Position numbers and translations under genes: made by a program. From Acanthaster planci (taxonomy: Eukaryota > Echinodermata > Asteroidea > Valvatida > Acanthasteridae), in the NCBI RefSeq assembly GCF_001949145.1, contig NW_019091362.1:11686637-11750636 (forward strand): a stretch of 64,000 nt of DNA, given 5' to 3'. How positions within the stretch are numbered: position 1 is the first letter of the stretch; each line of letters begins with the position of its first letter. Of this stretch, positions 37,201-47,709 are shown piece by piece. A model generated the notes under the pieces. The model was not told the origin of the DNA, did no database searches, and worked only from the letters and a program-made list of their open reading frames with translations.

Positions 37201-40200
37201 TACTGTTATTTTCCCTCTACACCTTTCTCGTTGTTTGTTTGCACATTATACCTTTTTTTTGATGAATTCATTTCATGGCTTGACTTTAAAATTTCCAATA
37301 TGTAAAGGAAAACCTGAACCGCCGAAGGACTTCCAAGTATTCCATGGTTCTTGGATATCAGGGGTTGGCTTCAGAATCACGTGGGAGCCAGGCTATGATG
37401 GTGGCGAGGACCTGCAAGCTTATTACACCAACTATCGCGAGATGTCTGATGAATTTGACGCACTCAGATGGCGCCAGCACGATCCAGAGAGTCGCTCCGC
37501 TGAATATGGGAACCTCACGCCCGATACGCGCTATCAACTGGCGGTGTACGCTACCAACATTCACGGCTCCAGTCTGTATGCGACTCTTAACGCTTGGACG
37601 GAGTGTGAGTAATATCGTCACCAAAGTAACACAAATCTAAAAATGTGTGCGCGCTTCAACGTGTATTTTATAGAAATGTGATATTTTCGTTTTCACGAAG
37701 AGGCACACATGTCTTGCGCCACGTGCTCCGTGATTTGCCTTATTCAGAAATTGACGTTCTCCTTAATTTACACAGTTACGAGTTTTAAGAGCTTTTTTTC
37801 CGTTTAGTCACCCATTTACGGGTAAAATAAAATAATTTTAAACATTTAATGTTTTTTTCTATGTTATATTGACAAAACACACATTTGTGCTTCTTCGTGA
37901 AAAAGATTGTTCGATAATGCACTGGGTACAATATGCGCTAGCACACATTTGTGTCACTTAGTGAAACCAAAACTGCTCTAATCACGGTTTTCACGAACTA
38001 GCAGAGAAGTGAAGATGTGTGTCAGATCGTGGTGTTGGTGAGGGTATATGCCCACTTCAGTATGATGCTGTGCCGTCCATTGTGTCATGTCGTCACCCGT
38101 CGCATTTTGCCGTCGTTTGTCGCTTGATAACGAGACTCGACGCGAACGCACGACGTGACAGGTGACGCCACAATAGGATGTACATGTGTCATCTATAGAT
38201 TACCATACAATTTGTACAATTACAATCTCCTTTCGATCCACGGGAGTAAAGTTTTAGGTACTGTACTTTGCTGTTGCCAACTTGTTCAAATGGTTTACTG
38301 CACAACATTTATCAGTTGGTTGTCTTCTGATTCGGGGAAAACTCTTACAGAGTTACAAAAGACATACTTAGCAATGGCCACCATTGGATCATAATGGGTG
38401 AGACTTACTTTGTATTGCAACTACAGTACACAATGCTTTTTTATTGTTGTTTTTGGAAGAATTAAAACGACATTTCTATTGTAATGCAAGGAATTTATAA
38501 ATGAAAGGTTAGAACAGTATTTGAACTATCTCTCATATTTGAAAAATGAGGCTGTCTGATAACTTGTATACTTTTTGGACGTATACCCAAACCGGTTCAA
38601 GTGTTCTGGTGATAATTTAATTGCTATCAACATGTTTAGGAATGAAGAGGCACTAGGACGGAGATATTGTTTTCCACGTTTATAGATGGTAAATGTAACA
38701 AACGAATTGGCTTTGTTCTTATTTGCATATCTGACGTTGCAGCGGATACACCAAGGGCACTGGGTAAGTTACTCAATCTTTTGCAATCATTTCACTCTGA
38801 GAGCGCTTTTAGGAGCTTTCGTTTGTTTTCTTTCCCTCTTGATGTTATTTATTCCCACGATCACACTAAAGATAAGATTCATAACGTTTGGGTGAAAATG
38901 GTCCCTAAAAGGGTAAATGTGTGTGCGGCATAAAATCGATCGAATGTTAAATCGATTTATCCAGCAAAGTTTAGGGAATTGATTTGGTGTGCAGTTGACC
39001 ACACCAAAATGTGTTTGTGTAACAACGCTGATGTCACTATTCACACCAACAGATTTTTTTAATCTGTTAAACATATAACTTCGGTGTTCAATTTACACCA
39101 AAAACTGTAACATTGATAAAAAGTGAGCATTGTCGTCTGATAACATTCCAGTGTGTGCAGTGAACACTGATAAAACCCTTCTATTTCGATGTGATTTTAC
39201 ACACACCCTGCAAAATTAACTCCTCTAATGCTGCTTCCTATAAAGGTTTTTCTATACAATCAAGTGTTTACGTTCTTTAAAAAAGGCAAAGATGTGCTGC
39301 AGTGATTAATAATACACCATCCGTAAGGGTTAAAACAGTTTGACCCCAGTTTTGGCATTTTGGCAAATTCCAACAGTGCAGCGTCTTGCTGTGGATCAAA
39401 AAGCTATTCCACCGTTCCCTTCAACTTAGGGTGGGACATCAAGAGATCGCAGAATCGCAAAATGACCATTGCTTTGTTTTGGGTACAGGCATAACGGTGC
39501 TGTACAGCCCGGCGCAGGAAACCATTGTCGTCACCGGCATACCACAAGACGACGACAACGGTACCTGCCTGCGACTGGAGGGCTACGACTACCGCGAGCA
39601 CATCGACGTGAGTCTGGCGCCAGACCTGGACTGCATCCAAAGCGACGGCGAATTCCGATACTCCACCGAGTTTGTCAGGGAGGTACAGTCTCGATACTGC
39701 CGGGACGGGCTGTGTGGCAGCCGCTCGGAGGCAAGGAACAGTAAGCTATGCGTGTTACTGTATGGTGGTTTGGGCCCTATAAAGACTTTGCGTGGTAGCC
39801 ATTTTGCCGAGAACTTTCTTTATTCCACAGGGAAACCTCCTTTGTTCAAACCCTCTTTAACAAAAGTACTGGCTGGCAAAATGGCAGCCATGCAAACCTA
39901 TGTACTGGATCCCCAAATTGAGTTCAATACATGTATGTACACTTGTAAAGATGAAGGGAGAATAAGAATTGTAGTCCTATACCCTGAATATGAAACGGTG
40001 CTTAGAGTTTGAACACTTTTTGTACTCGCGCGTAATAGACACCTATGGCTTGGTTATGCAATTTTACACGTGTTTGAATGTGTTTATTTGGTATACATTT
40101 CCTGAAGTGTGCTTAGCATTTAAACACATTCTTTAACGCTTTTCAGTGTAGGCCTAAATGCCGACAGATGGCAGCCACGTTCCATAGAGTTTCACCTGCA

Positions 40201-42084
40201 GCCATTTCATCGGTGTTTTCGCGAAGTGACAAAAGTGTGTGTAATGCAATAGGAAAAAAAAGTGAAGACCTTTTGGTTTGTCCTTTTTCGCGAAGAAAAC
40301 TTTTGAGAGTTTTTAATGAATTGTTCTGTAATGGAGGCAATGTATCAACAACTAAGTATGGATTAGCATTTTCCAAGTCTTGCATTTCGTAAATTAGTTA
40401 AAAATCCATCATCCTTAACGTAAAAGTGATCGAAATATGTACTAAAAATGCCAGTATTTTGCAACGTGTTTATCTTGGAGTGTCCGTTTGCATGATTTTG
40501 AGGTTTTTGTCACTTTGTGAAGAATTGATTTGATTGGGATACACACGGGGAAAGATTTTGACGAAAAGTGAAGTTACGTACCATTGTTCTTCGCATTAGT
40601 TATTCAAATTAATAGTCCGCGCTGAGCATCGTCGCAAGATTATACCACAGGGAGGTAAGCGTTGTAATGTTGTAAACGTTTTTCCTTTGGCACAAGGACT
40701 TGGTGCTTGTTACTGCAGTGGACTCATGACTCAAACTGGCATCTATGCCAATACTATTGAGCACATTTACAGGGCGAACTCCCTTTGAATATTTGTAGAC
40801 TGAAGAACAGAAAAACTGTAGGATATCTAATGCTAGTTGTTATTTTTGGACCGTGATGTTAAAAATTGTTTGTTAATATGGGAAGATTCAGTGGCGCGCT
40901 AGAGTATAAGACTGTAGCTCCCTAACAGACATGTCTCAGCTCGATTTTGACCAAACCTTTAATTGATATCACCATTGTTGAGAGTTCTAATGTTTCACTG
41001 TCTCTACATACAGTTGATAAATACCCCATCACGTCTCCTCGACCTTCGACCACGGGACCCCCCGATAGCGGGACTGACGGTAAAATTGTCGCCATAGCTG
41101 TGGGTGTGTGTGGTGCCATTGCATTCCTGATTGCACTTCTTGTGATCTGTTACTTCTGCAAGTGCCGTAAGAGCAAAAGCCAACATATGAGGTTTGGAAA
41201 CTGCTTTTGCTGACGTTTTATGTTTGTTTTTCTTTTGCCTATGCAGATACAGCTAAAGTTTCTAAGCTTCAAACATATCACTTCATTTTGGGGAATATCT
41301 TAGTAGTTTTCATTTAATGACTTGTTTGGGGAGCTGAATGAAATTAGCCTAATAAAATGGACTACAGACTTTCAGGGTATAAGAAATGGCCCAGGTCGGG
41401 CTTTTTTCGGGAGTAAAATCAGTTTTGTACATCCCAAACAGTGGGAAGTCATGTGGTGCACACTCAGAATTTGATTTTAATGGCACCCGTGTCGAAGTTT
41501 TAGAAAGCCTTAAGTTTTCGTTCTTTGTAGATAACGTATACTAGATCTGCTTTGTGGACATCGGTATTTTCGGACAGTGCTAAGTGGAAGACTTATGAGA
41601 CGCTTGGTGGCAGAACCAGACTGTTTCTCTTCTGTATTTTGAGCACTTTTAAGCTCATGTGACCATTTTCAAAATGATGCAAACCAAAAGGACTGGACAC
41701 GTGAGACTTATACGTCTATTGCCACTAAGCATCTGAAAAGCATTGAATTGCGGTTTTGAAGATGAATAGCGTTGCACTGCATCTCGGTATTACGTGTCTG
41801 TAAATCTGCTATAAAACAACACTTCATGTAAAAACAAAGTTATGAAAGTGCATGCCTGGTTTCCTTAGAACAAGATACTTCGTTAACTGCGTGTTCTTTT
41901 TCCCCTTTTTCGATTTTTTTTAACAGTGGTAAACAGTATGAAAGCACCCCGACCAAGCCCGTAAGTAGCCCAATGTTTTTGGTTTTTGCAAGGCTTTGAT
42001 CAATCGTCGTTGTGTTATCGTCTGCGGAAAATGCAAGTCTCCCACTTCCCTTTCCTTTGTTTATTTCAGGAGACGAGTGTTTAG
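22222..42084 (+). CDS. Gene C: Ig/Ig/FN3 receptor with PDZ-ligand tail
   Basis: Closest paralog of gene B. Exons: 22222-22288, 32306-32641, 33141-33443, 35945-36271, 37308-37604, 38743-38763, 39489-39740, 41014-41191, 41927-41960, 42070-42084. They total 1830 nt in one frame, or 609 residues. Order: signal peptide (1-22), 8-Cys module (23-134), Ig1 (135-235), Ig2 (236-344), FN3 (345-443), linker, 4-Cys module (451-534), Pro-rich stalk, helix with GVCGA, basic YFCKCRKSK, and a tail with QYEST ending ETSV. In-frame ATGs at 22201 and 22219 could also start it; 22222 aligns with B and D. The first intron is about 10 kb, against 1.2 kb in B, and contains the assembly gap, so an extra exon there cannot be excluded. 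Ligand and signalling partners are unknown. Confidence 0.85.
22912..23098. mobile_element. Short TIR element, copy 1 (GATATGGGAC family)
   Basis: The left end (GGTAAGAAATGGGACGGAAGGG) and the right end (CTATTCGTCCCATATCTTGC) are inverted relatives. The body shares CAATCCCTATACACACT and AAAGAATTCCTGA with 36316-36474. Confidence 0.6.
23640..25200. repeat. TACATGTA-rich low-complexity region in gene C intron 1
   Basis: ACATGTACATGTAC runs recur, densest at about 23702-23724, with further copies near 23940, 24770, 25050 and 25180. The motif is self-complementary and non-coding. Reading frames here are by-products of the repeat. Confidence 0.6.
25734..25942 (+). mobile_element. MITE copy 1, TIR CACTGTAAAAA..GGTTGGTCAA
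   Basis: About 209 bp. The left end CACTGTAAAAAGGTTGGTCA is mirrored by TTGACCAACGTTTTTTACAGCG at the right. The interior carries repeated GGTCAA/TTGACC and GGGCAAA motifs, as in copies at 28146, 43255 and 58699. Confidence 0.8.
27621..27751 (-). other. Possible isolated exon or transposon fragment
   Basis: The reverse strand has a TTTGCAG acceptor, an open 131-nt stretch and an AAG|GTATGG donor. It encodes a segment with LLMMPMLLTPK and GKMWKSSTAEGRRAFIDLKK. No partner exon is visible on that strand. It may be a fragment of a repetitive element. Confidence 0.25.
28146..28335 (+). mobile_element. MITE copy 2, TIR CACTGTAAAAA..GGTTGGTCAA
   Basis: Begins CACTGTAAAAAGGTTGGTCA and ends TTTTTTACAGTG. 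It is about 190 bp, shorter than copy 1 because part of the TTGACC-rich centre is missing. Confidence 0.8.
29054..29332 (-). other. Open reading frame of 92 codons, unrecognised
   Basis: Minus-strand frame with a charged composition (FEQLTDHERKQLHVNWLKH). It could be a fragment of a transposon protein or chance. No splice context or homologous copy in the window supports it. Confidence 0.15.
29346..29524. mobile_element. Foldback element with 29-bp perfect terminal inverted repeats
   Basis: 29346-29374 and 29496-29524 are exact reverse complements (GTAATACGGGCGATTCACAA at the outer end). The interior arms are also imperfectly complementary (GCAACGC, CAAAAT.TGTCGAC), so the whole 179 bp can fold into one hairpin. 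There is no coding capacity. Confidence 0.85.
29635..30080. other. Assembly gap (446 N)
   Basis: A run of undetermined bases inside the first intron of gene C. Its true size is unknown and reading frames through it are meaningless. Confidence 0.99.
30109..30740. other. GC-richer segment beside the gap, possible element fragment
   Basis: Locally higher GC with overlapping open frames on both strands: plus 30502-30735, and minus 30109-30549 and 30480-30767. The plus frame includes PLSDVLAATLKESLMG. No family is recognised. A retroelement fragment truncated by the gap is possible. Confidence 0.2.
32306..32641 (+). CDS. Gene C exon 2: N-terminal 8-cysteine module
   Basis: A 336-nt phase 1-1 exon homologous to B 9537-9866, with all eight cysteines kept (DC, TVC, PSC, FECC, KDC, TSC, ASC). 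LTLYRDGVELTER and GGTMFECC are Ig-like strands. Sequons NLT and NTS are shared with B. Confidence 0.82.
33141..33443 (+). CDS. Gene C exon 3: Ig domain 1
   Basis: A 303-nt phase 1-1 exon with LTCSLD, IKWQYSFDQRSSTALSEP and GWYRCVRA. The C-C' region is strongly conserved with B. Confidence 0.87.
33960..35020. repeat. GACTTGA minisatellite-bounded repeat in gene C intron 3
   Basis: GACTTGAGACTTGAC-type repeats occur at about 33987-34075, and more regularly at 34890-35005 as ACTTGGAAAAAATGACTTGAG units. The blocks flank about 800 bp without coding content and may be the repetitive ends of one transposon. Confidence 0.5.
35945..36271 (+). CDS. Gene C exon 4: Ig domain 2 (I-set-like)
   Basis: A 327-nt phase 1-1 exon after ATGTAAG, with LQCVFRGN, TVTWYD and DYGMYRCRAANVNGS. 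The start RTWVGAN matches gene B. Confidence 0.9.
36316..36474. mobile_element. Short TIR element, copy 2 (GATATGGGAC family)
   Basis: AGGATATGGGACAGAGGG at the left is the inverted relative of CCTCTCCGCCCCATATCGTG at the right. The shared interior CAATCCCTATACACACTC aligns with the copy at 22912-23098. Confidence 0.65.
36481..36645. mobile_element. Short TIR element, copy 3 (inverted)
   Basis: Lies directly beside copy 2. GAGATGTGGGACGAAGAGAA at the left and CCTCTCCGTCCAATATTTTG at the right flank interior motifs in the opposite orientation to copy 2 (TTGGTCATTGCTTGAT, GGAATTCTTTTCAGAC). Confidence 0.55.
36741..36886. mobile_element. Foldback hairpin of about 146 bp in gene C intron 4
   Basis: GACCTACCAACCTGCCGTAC at the left is the near reverse complement of GTACGACAGGTTGCCAGGT at the right. 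The arms are about 34 bp. Non-coding. Confidence 0.6.
37308..37604 (+). CDS. Gene C exon 5: fibronectin III domain
   Basis: A 297-nt phase 1-1 exon with GKPEPPKDF, ITWEPGYDGGEDLQAYY and LTPDTRYQLAVYATNIHG. It is three codons longer than in B, in the first strands. Confidence 0.92.
38743..38763 (+). CDS. Gene C exon 6: 7-residue linker
   Basis: A 21-nt micro-exon between TTGCAG and GTAAGT, encoding DTPRALG. It matches DTPTALG in gene B. Confidence 0.75.
38764..39488. other. Gene C intron 6
   Basis: Near 38985-39215 there are repeated GGTGTG/CACACC and TTACACC motifs that may be a decayed short element. No coding exon is seen. Confidence 0.3.
39489..39740 (+). CDS. Gene C exon 7: 4-cysteine juxtamembrane module
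   Basis: A 252-nt phase 1-1 exon with GTCLRLEGYDYREHIDVSL, DCIQSDGEFRYS, SRYCRDG and LCGSRSEARN. The frame stays open for about 90 codons past the donor, which is unusual compared with B. Confidence 0.87.
41014..41191 (+). CDS. Gene C exon 8: stalk and transmembrane helix
   Basis: KYPITSPRPSTTGPPDSG forms the stalk. The helix is VAIAVGVCGAIAFLIALLVI and the stop-transfer is CKCRKSKS. It ends in phase 2 at ATGAG|GT. Confidence 0.88.
41927..41960 (+). CDS. Gene C exon 9: cytoplasmic tail
   Basis: A 34-nt micro-exon encoding GKQYESTPTKP after a split Ser codon. It is flanked by TAACAG and GTAAGT, as in gene B. Confidence 0.75.
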
Positions 42085-42111
42085 GCAAAGCCAGCCGATG
42101 TGGACTAATTG
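42070..42111 (+). CDS. Gene C exon 10: ETSV terminus and start of 3' UTR
   Basis: GAG ACG AGT GTT TAG gives ETSV-COOH, with the stop at 42082-42084. The exon probably continues as UTR to a GTGAGA donor after 42111. Confidence 0.75.
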
Positions 42112-43254
42112 GTGAGAACAGCTTCCATGGAACTCTCATAAAGAACCAGTTTGGTATTTTAGAATGGGAGGTTCTTGATTCGAGAACAGAGAACGTAAAT
42201 GTCAACATGTCAAGCGTCAGTATGTGCAGCTGCAGTGATTAAATAGCTATGGGAGAAAAGACTAGACGGGCAGCGCGTATACATACTCAACCTGTCACTG
42301 CGTGCCATATTGTGGTCACTCGATGGAGGCGCAAAAAATGAACGTAAAGACCTATCTGGCGACCTGAATTAGAAATCATTACTGCGGGGCCATCCTGTTC
42401 GCACGCAGGTGGTACGCGTGTTGCATTTCTGTTAGGCCAAAAGGGCCAAGCAACTTGTCTAATGTGTGCTCGCACTGAAGTTCAACCGCGGGTGTGCGTG
42501 TGATGACCCCTCCGGAATGGCATCACCTCGGATTTGTCTATACAGCGCTGCGTTTCCCCTCCAGCACCTGACGTGGCTCGACGCGTGCGAAGCTTTCTTT
42601 TCCGAGCGGGCACATAAAAGGATCCAAAGATATTGCTATATTATTAAGATTTGCTTTTATTGCACTGTGTGAAAGAAAAACGGAACTAACAACCACAACA
42701 ACACGCAATGAAATCCTCTGTTATGCTTTATTACTGTTTGCGGATAGGTTTATAAAAATACAAAAGTGCCTTGGCTTATTTTCATTTGTTTTGTACACTT
42801 TATCGAAATTGCTTCAATTATTTACTCAGTAAATTTCATTATTTCATATATTTCCTTATTTTTTTTCATAAATTTCTTTTATTCCCTTAAACACCCGCAA
42901 GCCCTCACTACTAGCTGTTCACATTTTCTTAATTTTATGAAATCATAGGCGAGTCCTACTTTCCGTTTCTGTCGCTTCGTACGTTTGTTGCGCATTTTTT
43001 TTAAATTTTGCCTCCAGCATTTGACCAACCAGCAAGACTATGCACACGCTAATCTAGTCTTTTTATTGCATAGACCTTTACTATGATGCTGCCATGTTTG
43101 TCTTATTTTCTGTAGCTCCATTGGCCTAACAACACATGTACGACTTTACATATTGACATAGAGGAACAGAATGTTTTTATTTCAGCCTCAGTTTGGTTAC
43201 CTTGCTTTCAATGGTACAAAGGCAAATTGACTGCCCTATGATACAGGGGTCTAC

Positions 43255-43464
43255 TCTGTAAAAAACGTTGGTTAAAAAAAGGTGTTGGGCATTTGTTATT
43301 TGCCCAACCTTGGTTAAAGCGACCACATTGTTGGTAAATTTTCTGTCACTGTGGGTCAGACATTGACCAAATATTTGGAAGAATTTAACCAAAGTTTACT
43401 AAGTTGATATGTTTACCAACATTGGGCAAAATATCTACCCAAAATTGACCAACCGTTTTACAGT
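43255..43464 (-). mobile_element. MITE copy 3, inverted orientation
   Basis: Starts CTCTGTAAAAAACGTTGG and ends AATTGACCAACCGTTTTACAG. The interior is the reverse complement of copies 1 and 2 (TGGGCATTTG..TTTGCCCAACC). Confidence 0.78.
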
Positions 43465-43633
43465 ATCCATGCACTGTTAGGTTGATCTTACACACGCGCA
43501 TTGCTCTTTCCAAATGACCAACAATGCCCTTCATTTAGAAAAACTGAACTGGCGTAATACTCCTCAGATTCGCAAGTCTCACACTCGGAATTAATTTTAC
43601 CTTTGTTAAGTGCATGCAAATTTCTCGTTACAG

Positions 43634-43800
43634 ACAAGGATCGTCACCCAATGAGTGCACACATCAGAATACAACAATCACGTCTTGATTACAACCAGAC
43701 AGATTCATCTTCGCCTTCCTGCACGGATTTCACAAAGAAAATGACCAGAACATAACTGCCAAGGGAGGACCTCGGCGTGAGCTGAAAATAATTTTACCGC
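43634..43800 (+). other. Putative 3' UTR exon of gene C
   Basis: Follows GTTACAG and aligns with B 18724 onward. The end is not determined. Confidence 0.4.
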
Positions 43801-44689
43801 CTTGAGTTAGAGTCCCTAAAATTCTTTATACGTTATTTAAACTATCGCGACTGAATCCAGAGGGTTTTTCATAAATCTCGTCTTGGGGACGCACAGTCTA
43901 CCTGTTGTGGCATACTCAGCAGCCCCACTACATGTAACTATATTCTCATAGATGTTGTTATCGATTTGCTCTTCCTATGACTCGATGCCTGTGAATTGTG
44001 GAACGGTCTAGAACGCTTAGCACGCGTTCTAAGGTCACATGAAAAGACCAGGGGAGTTTTATCATGATTGCTGACGGTATGGGTGTATGTAGGAATGACA
44101 TACTTAACACACCTTGGTATGGTCGCTGTGGTCAGTTGTTTATTTTCATTTGCAAAAGAGAGATGTTATTTTTTTTACTGAAGACTATTCATAACTGGCA
44201 TTTAGACTGAAATGCATATTGTTCAATTGTGACCCGTATAAGTGGCACTTTAAAATTTTATTTGTTCTGTCAACGGTACACCGTGTCGGAATTAGGCGTA
44301 TGTAGCGCTTGTGGCTTAAGAAGTTTTTAATTTGGATTTTTTGCTCTGTTTTACGCAAAGTGTCGCGGAAATACCTACATAGCCATAGACGGCAGAGCCC
44401 ACCATATCGGATGCGGCCATAGTGATATGGGCAGTAGTATGGGTTGCTAAAGTTTACGTTGGAATCTATTTCGTATTTTACTGTGAGCTATTGTTGCTCT
44501 TGATGTGAAAGCTTTGGCGTAAATTATCGATTTTGGCACAAATTTAATTTGTGCCGAAATTGGGATGATCAGGAAAGGGGGGGGGAATGACTTACCTGAC
44601 TATGAAAATTTGAAACTGGGTGGGTGGGGGTGATATTGATGTGCATCTGTAATGTGTTCAAAATGGCATACATGTAGTTATGGCTTTCT

Positions 44690-46560
44690 TAAATTGATTT
44701 TCCTCGTTAAGCGATTGCCTTGATGTCTCGCGTCCGGTTATTACCCGGATTATCAACTTCTCCTTAGAATCCGGTGTATTTCCAAGGGACTGAAAGAAGC
44801 TTTGGTGCGTCCCTTGTTGAAGAGAGAAAACCTCGATCCGATTTAGTAATTATCGGCCGATTAGTAATCTACTATTCATTTCTAAATTGACAGAGCTGTG
44901 TGTAATCAGCTTTACTCCCACGTGTTGACATTCTCTGTTTCCAGATTTTCAATCGTCTTACCGAAAGTATCATGGCACTGAGACGGCTCTCCTGAGGGTC
45001 AAGAATGACATACTGCTGATAATGAACTCTCAGCATGTCATTTTGCTTGTTCGCTTGGACTTAAGTGCTGCCTTCGATACAGTTAATCACACCATTCTGT
45101 TGCAACGTTTAGAATCTAAAGTTGGGATCTCTGGTAAAGCGCTGGCACGGTTTTCATCTTATTTATCTGGCAGAAGCCAACGTATTTTTATTCAGGGTAC
45201 TCTCTCAGAGAAATATTATCTAAACTGTGGTGTCCCTGAAGGGTCCTTCTTAGGACCACTTTTATTTACGGTTTATGCTTCTAAACTATTTGACATCATT
45301 GAAGACCATTTGCCTGATGTTCATCGTTATGCAGACGACACACAGTTGTATTTATTATTTAAATCTGATGACGCTTCCTGCCAAACAGCTCTAGCTGCAA
45401 TGGGAAGTATATATTTTGGACATTAGAAATTGGATGCTGCGAGACAGGCTAATGATCAATGGTGCTATTTGTGATTATCCTGATTATTGGAACCAGGCAA
45501 CAGTTGCAGAAAATAAATATTTCCAACGTCACAATGGGCGATTCTTTAATCCCTCCATCCACGTGCGTCAGGAATTTGGGATCATGGTTTGACTCGGATA
45601 TGACAATGGACACCCACATCACTAAGGCTTGTTGTGCTGCATTTCTCCACCTTCACAATCTTAGGTGCATCAGTAAATTCCTCTCTCGAGATTGGCCTTC
45701 AGTGTTCATTTACGCATTTTTGACCAGCTGTCTGGACTATTGTAATAGTCCTTTGTTTGGTTGTCAGCAGCGCAGATAATGAGATTCCAGCGAGTCCAGA
45801 ATGCTGCAGCTAGACTTCTTACGAATACACCCAAGTTTCAACACATAACACCAATGCTGTTTCACCTTCACTGGTTACCTGTTTTGTACAGGATTAAGGT
45901 CAAAATCATCCTGTTAACATACAAAGCCATCCATGGTCTTGCTCCTAGATGCTTAATGAATCTTGTCATTAATTAAACAAGGAGTCTAGATACCATCTCA
46001 GTTCAGCAAGCAACAGTCCTTTGTTAAATTACCCTAATGATAAAATGCTACCCACACTTGGTGACAAGGCGTTTGCGTGGCACATACGGTGCGAGCAGAA
46101 TCTTGCCGTTTTTAAATGTGAAGTGAAAACTTCCCTTTTTAATATTGCATTTGCACAGTGATATTGCACTGCAAGATTCTTGATTTTATTTTTATCTCGT
46201 AAGGTTATTATTTTTTTAATTTTAACGTAGATTTAGATGTGATTCTTATATTTTAGTGTCACCGTGTCCGATATAATTACTTTTCTTTTATCGTAGGTAG
46301 GGCTAGAGGCGTCTGTCCCCAGGAAAGATCGAGACATGACCTAGACCAGCAGGGTCAGGTTCTCCCTGTTGGTGGGGCAGACGCATCCCCATACTGCGGT
46401 TTGGGTACTAGCGCGGTGACATTCATTTATCCATATTCATTTATCCTCATCTTTTCCTTTCTGAAATGAATTATTTTTTACCTTAACTTGTACTGCGCCG
46501 CTTATCATTTTTATGGAACAGCGCATTATAAAGTGTCTATTATTATCATTATTATTATTT
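44690..46560 (+). mobile_element. Decayed L2/CR1-like LINE (reverse transcriptase region and 3' end)
   Basis: Reverse transcriptase blocks appear in order: NYRPISN near 44848, SYRKYHGTETAL, LDLSAAFDTVNH near 45057, GVPEGSFLGPLL near 45229, YADDTQLYL near 45330, NLGSWFDSDM, then CLDYCNSP and VQNAAARLL..H..L.WLP near 45790-45890. The catalytic YADD is present. The reading is split by stops and frame changes (before 45022, near 45426, at 45777), so it cannot be active. The 3' end is a TTATTATTATCATTATTATT tail near 46540. The 5' part with the endonuclease is absent. Confidence 0.85.
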
Positions 46561-47020
46561 CAGTGATATTGAATGAACTTTAATCGTCGGATGTTTAAAC
46601 AGTTCGTCACAACCTGCTTTAATTTACTACTAACCACAAAAGGTGGGGGATGATTCAATAGCCCACCCCCTTCTAAAGGGGGATATATGCCCCACCCCCT
46701 CCTTTATTTACGCCTATGTGTAAAAGTGTACAGTTAAATGTCCACTCCCCGGCGAATACCTCGCGTTGTTCGAACGTTTTTGGTGTCAGAATGATTTAAT
46801 CATCCATTCATTTAGTTTATTCCATGACGGTTCAAAAATAAAACGTGAAATTTATCTCCTCTGGTGTTGTAAATAATCATTCTAATATTACAATTTAAAA
46901 CAAAGAAATCTCTATAAATATTGAATATATCAAATCAAATAGATTACAAATAATTTCAATTACAACTACTAATACGGATTTTAATCTGTTGGCAAAATGA
47001 AATAAAAACGATAACTATTT

Positions 47021-47706
47021 TCATTTGATAAAAACAGACCATCTAAGAGAAAAAGCAGCTGCAAGATTAATTAAACAGATGGATCGTCTCGGGTAAAAAT
47101 GAGAACCTAAAATGATTTGTACGAGTATCAAAGGCACGGTATCTACCCAGTGGAAGATTATGCACAAACGAATGTAAAGGATGAGTGGGATCCTGAATAA
47201 AATCCTGTAACTTAGTGAGACTACTTGCTTCAGCAATGTGCTTTATCAATTTCACCTCAGAACCTATTATCTTACTAGTAGTCTTAGTGATCCATTCAAT
47301 TTTCTTTTGTTCTTTGAAAGTTAAGTTATTGTACCATGTAATACAACAAAATGTAGGTGGGTAAGTCGTCGTTATCGTAGAGTCAATCGTTTGAGTCAAT
47401 CGTATCAGAGATGCAGCTCTTAACAAAAGCTCATGTACACCCTACATTTGGTGTTTTGGGTGCATTCGTGTCAGAAATGTGCTTTATCGGTTTCTCCTCA
47501 GAACCTTATTATGTTATTAGCAGTCTTCGTGATCCGTTCAATTTTCTTTTGGTCTGTGACAGTGGAGTTATTGAACCATGCATTACCAGTACAACAAAAT
47601 GTAGGTAGAGAGGTCGTCGTAATCTTGGAGGTAGAGGTATTGGGCAGTCGTATCAAAGGTGCAACTCTTAACGAAAGCTCAGGTTTACCCTAGATTTGGT
47701 GTTTCA
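47021..47706 (-). mobile_element. Two adjacent decayed copies of a LINE 3' end
   Basis: The minus-strand frame at 47067-47426 reads FCCITWYNNLTFKEQKK, TSKIIGSE, DPTHPLHSFV and FSFLPETIHLFN. This is the C-terminal pattern typical of L2/Rex-like LINE ORF2. A second, more degraded copy lies at about 47470-47706, sharing the ATTCAATTTTCTTTTG, CAACAAAATGTAGGTAG and GCA(A/G)CTCTTAAC blocks. Confidence 0.6.
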
Positions 47707-47709
47707 GGT

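Noticed and set aside
18434-42111. Alternative tail frame in B and C (KPVFREAKP and RRVFRQSQP)
   Set aside because: The two peptides look alike, but in that frame the B/C differences are nearly all non-synonymous. The ETSV frame shows synonymous changes and fits the upstream phase.
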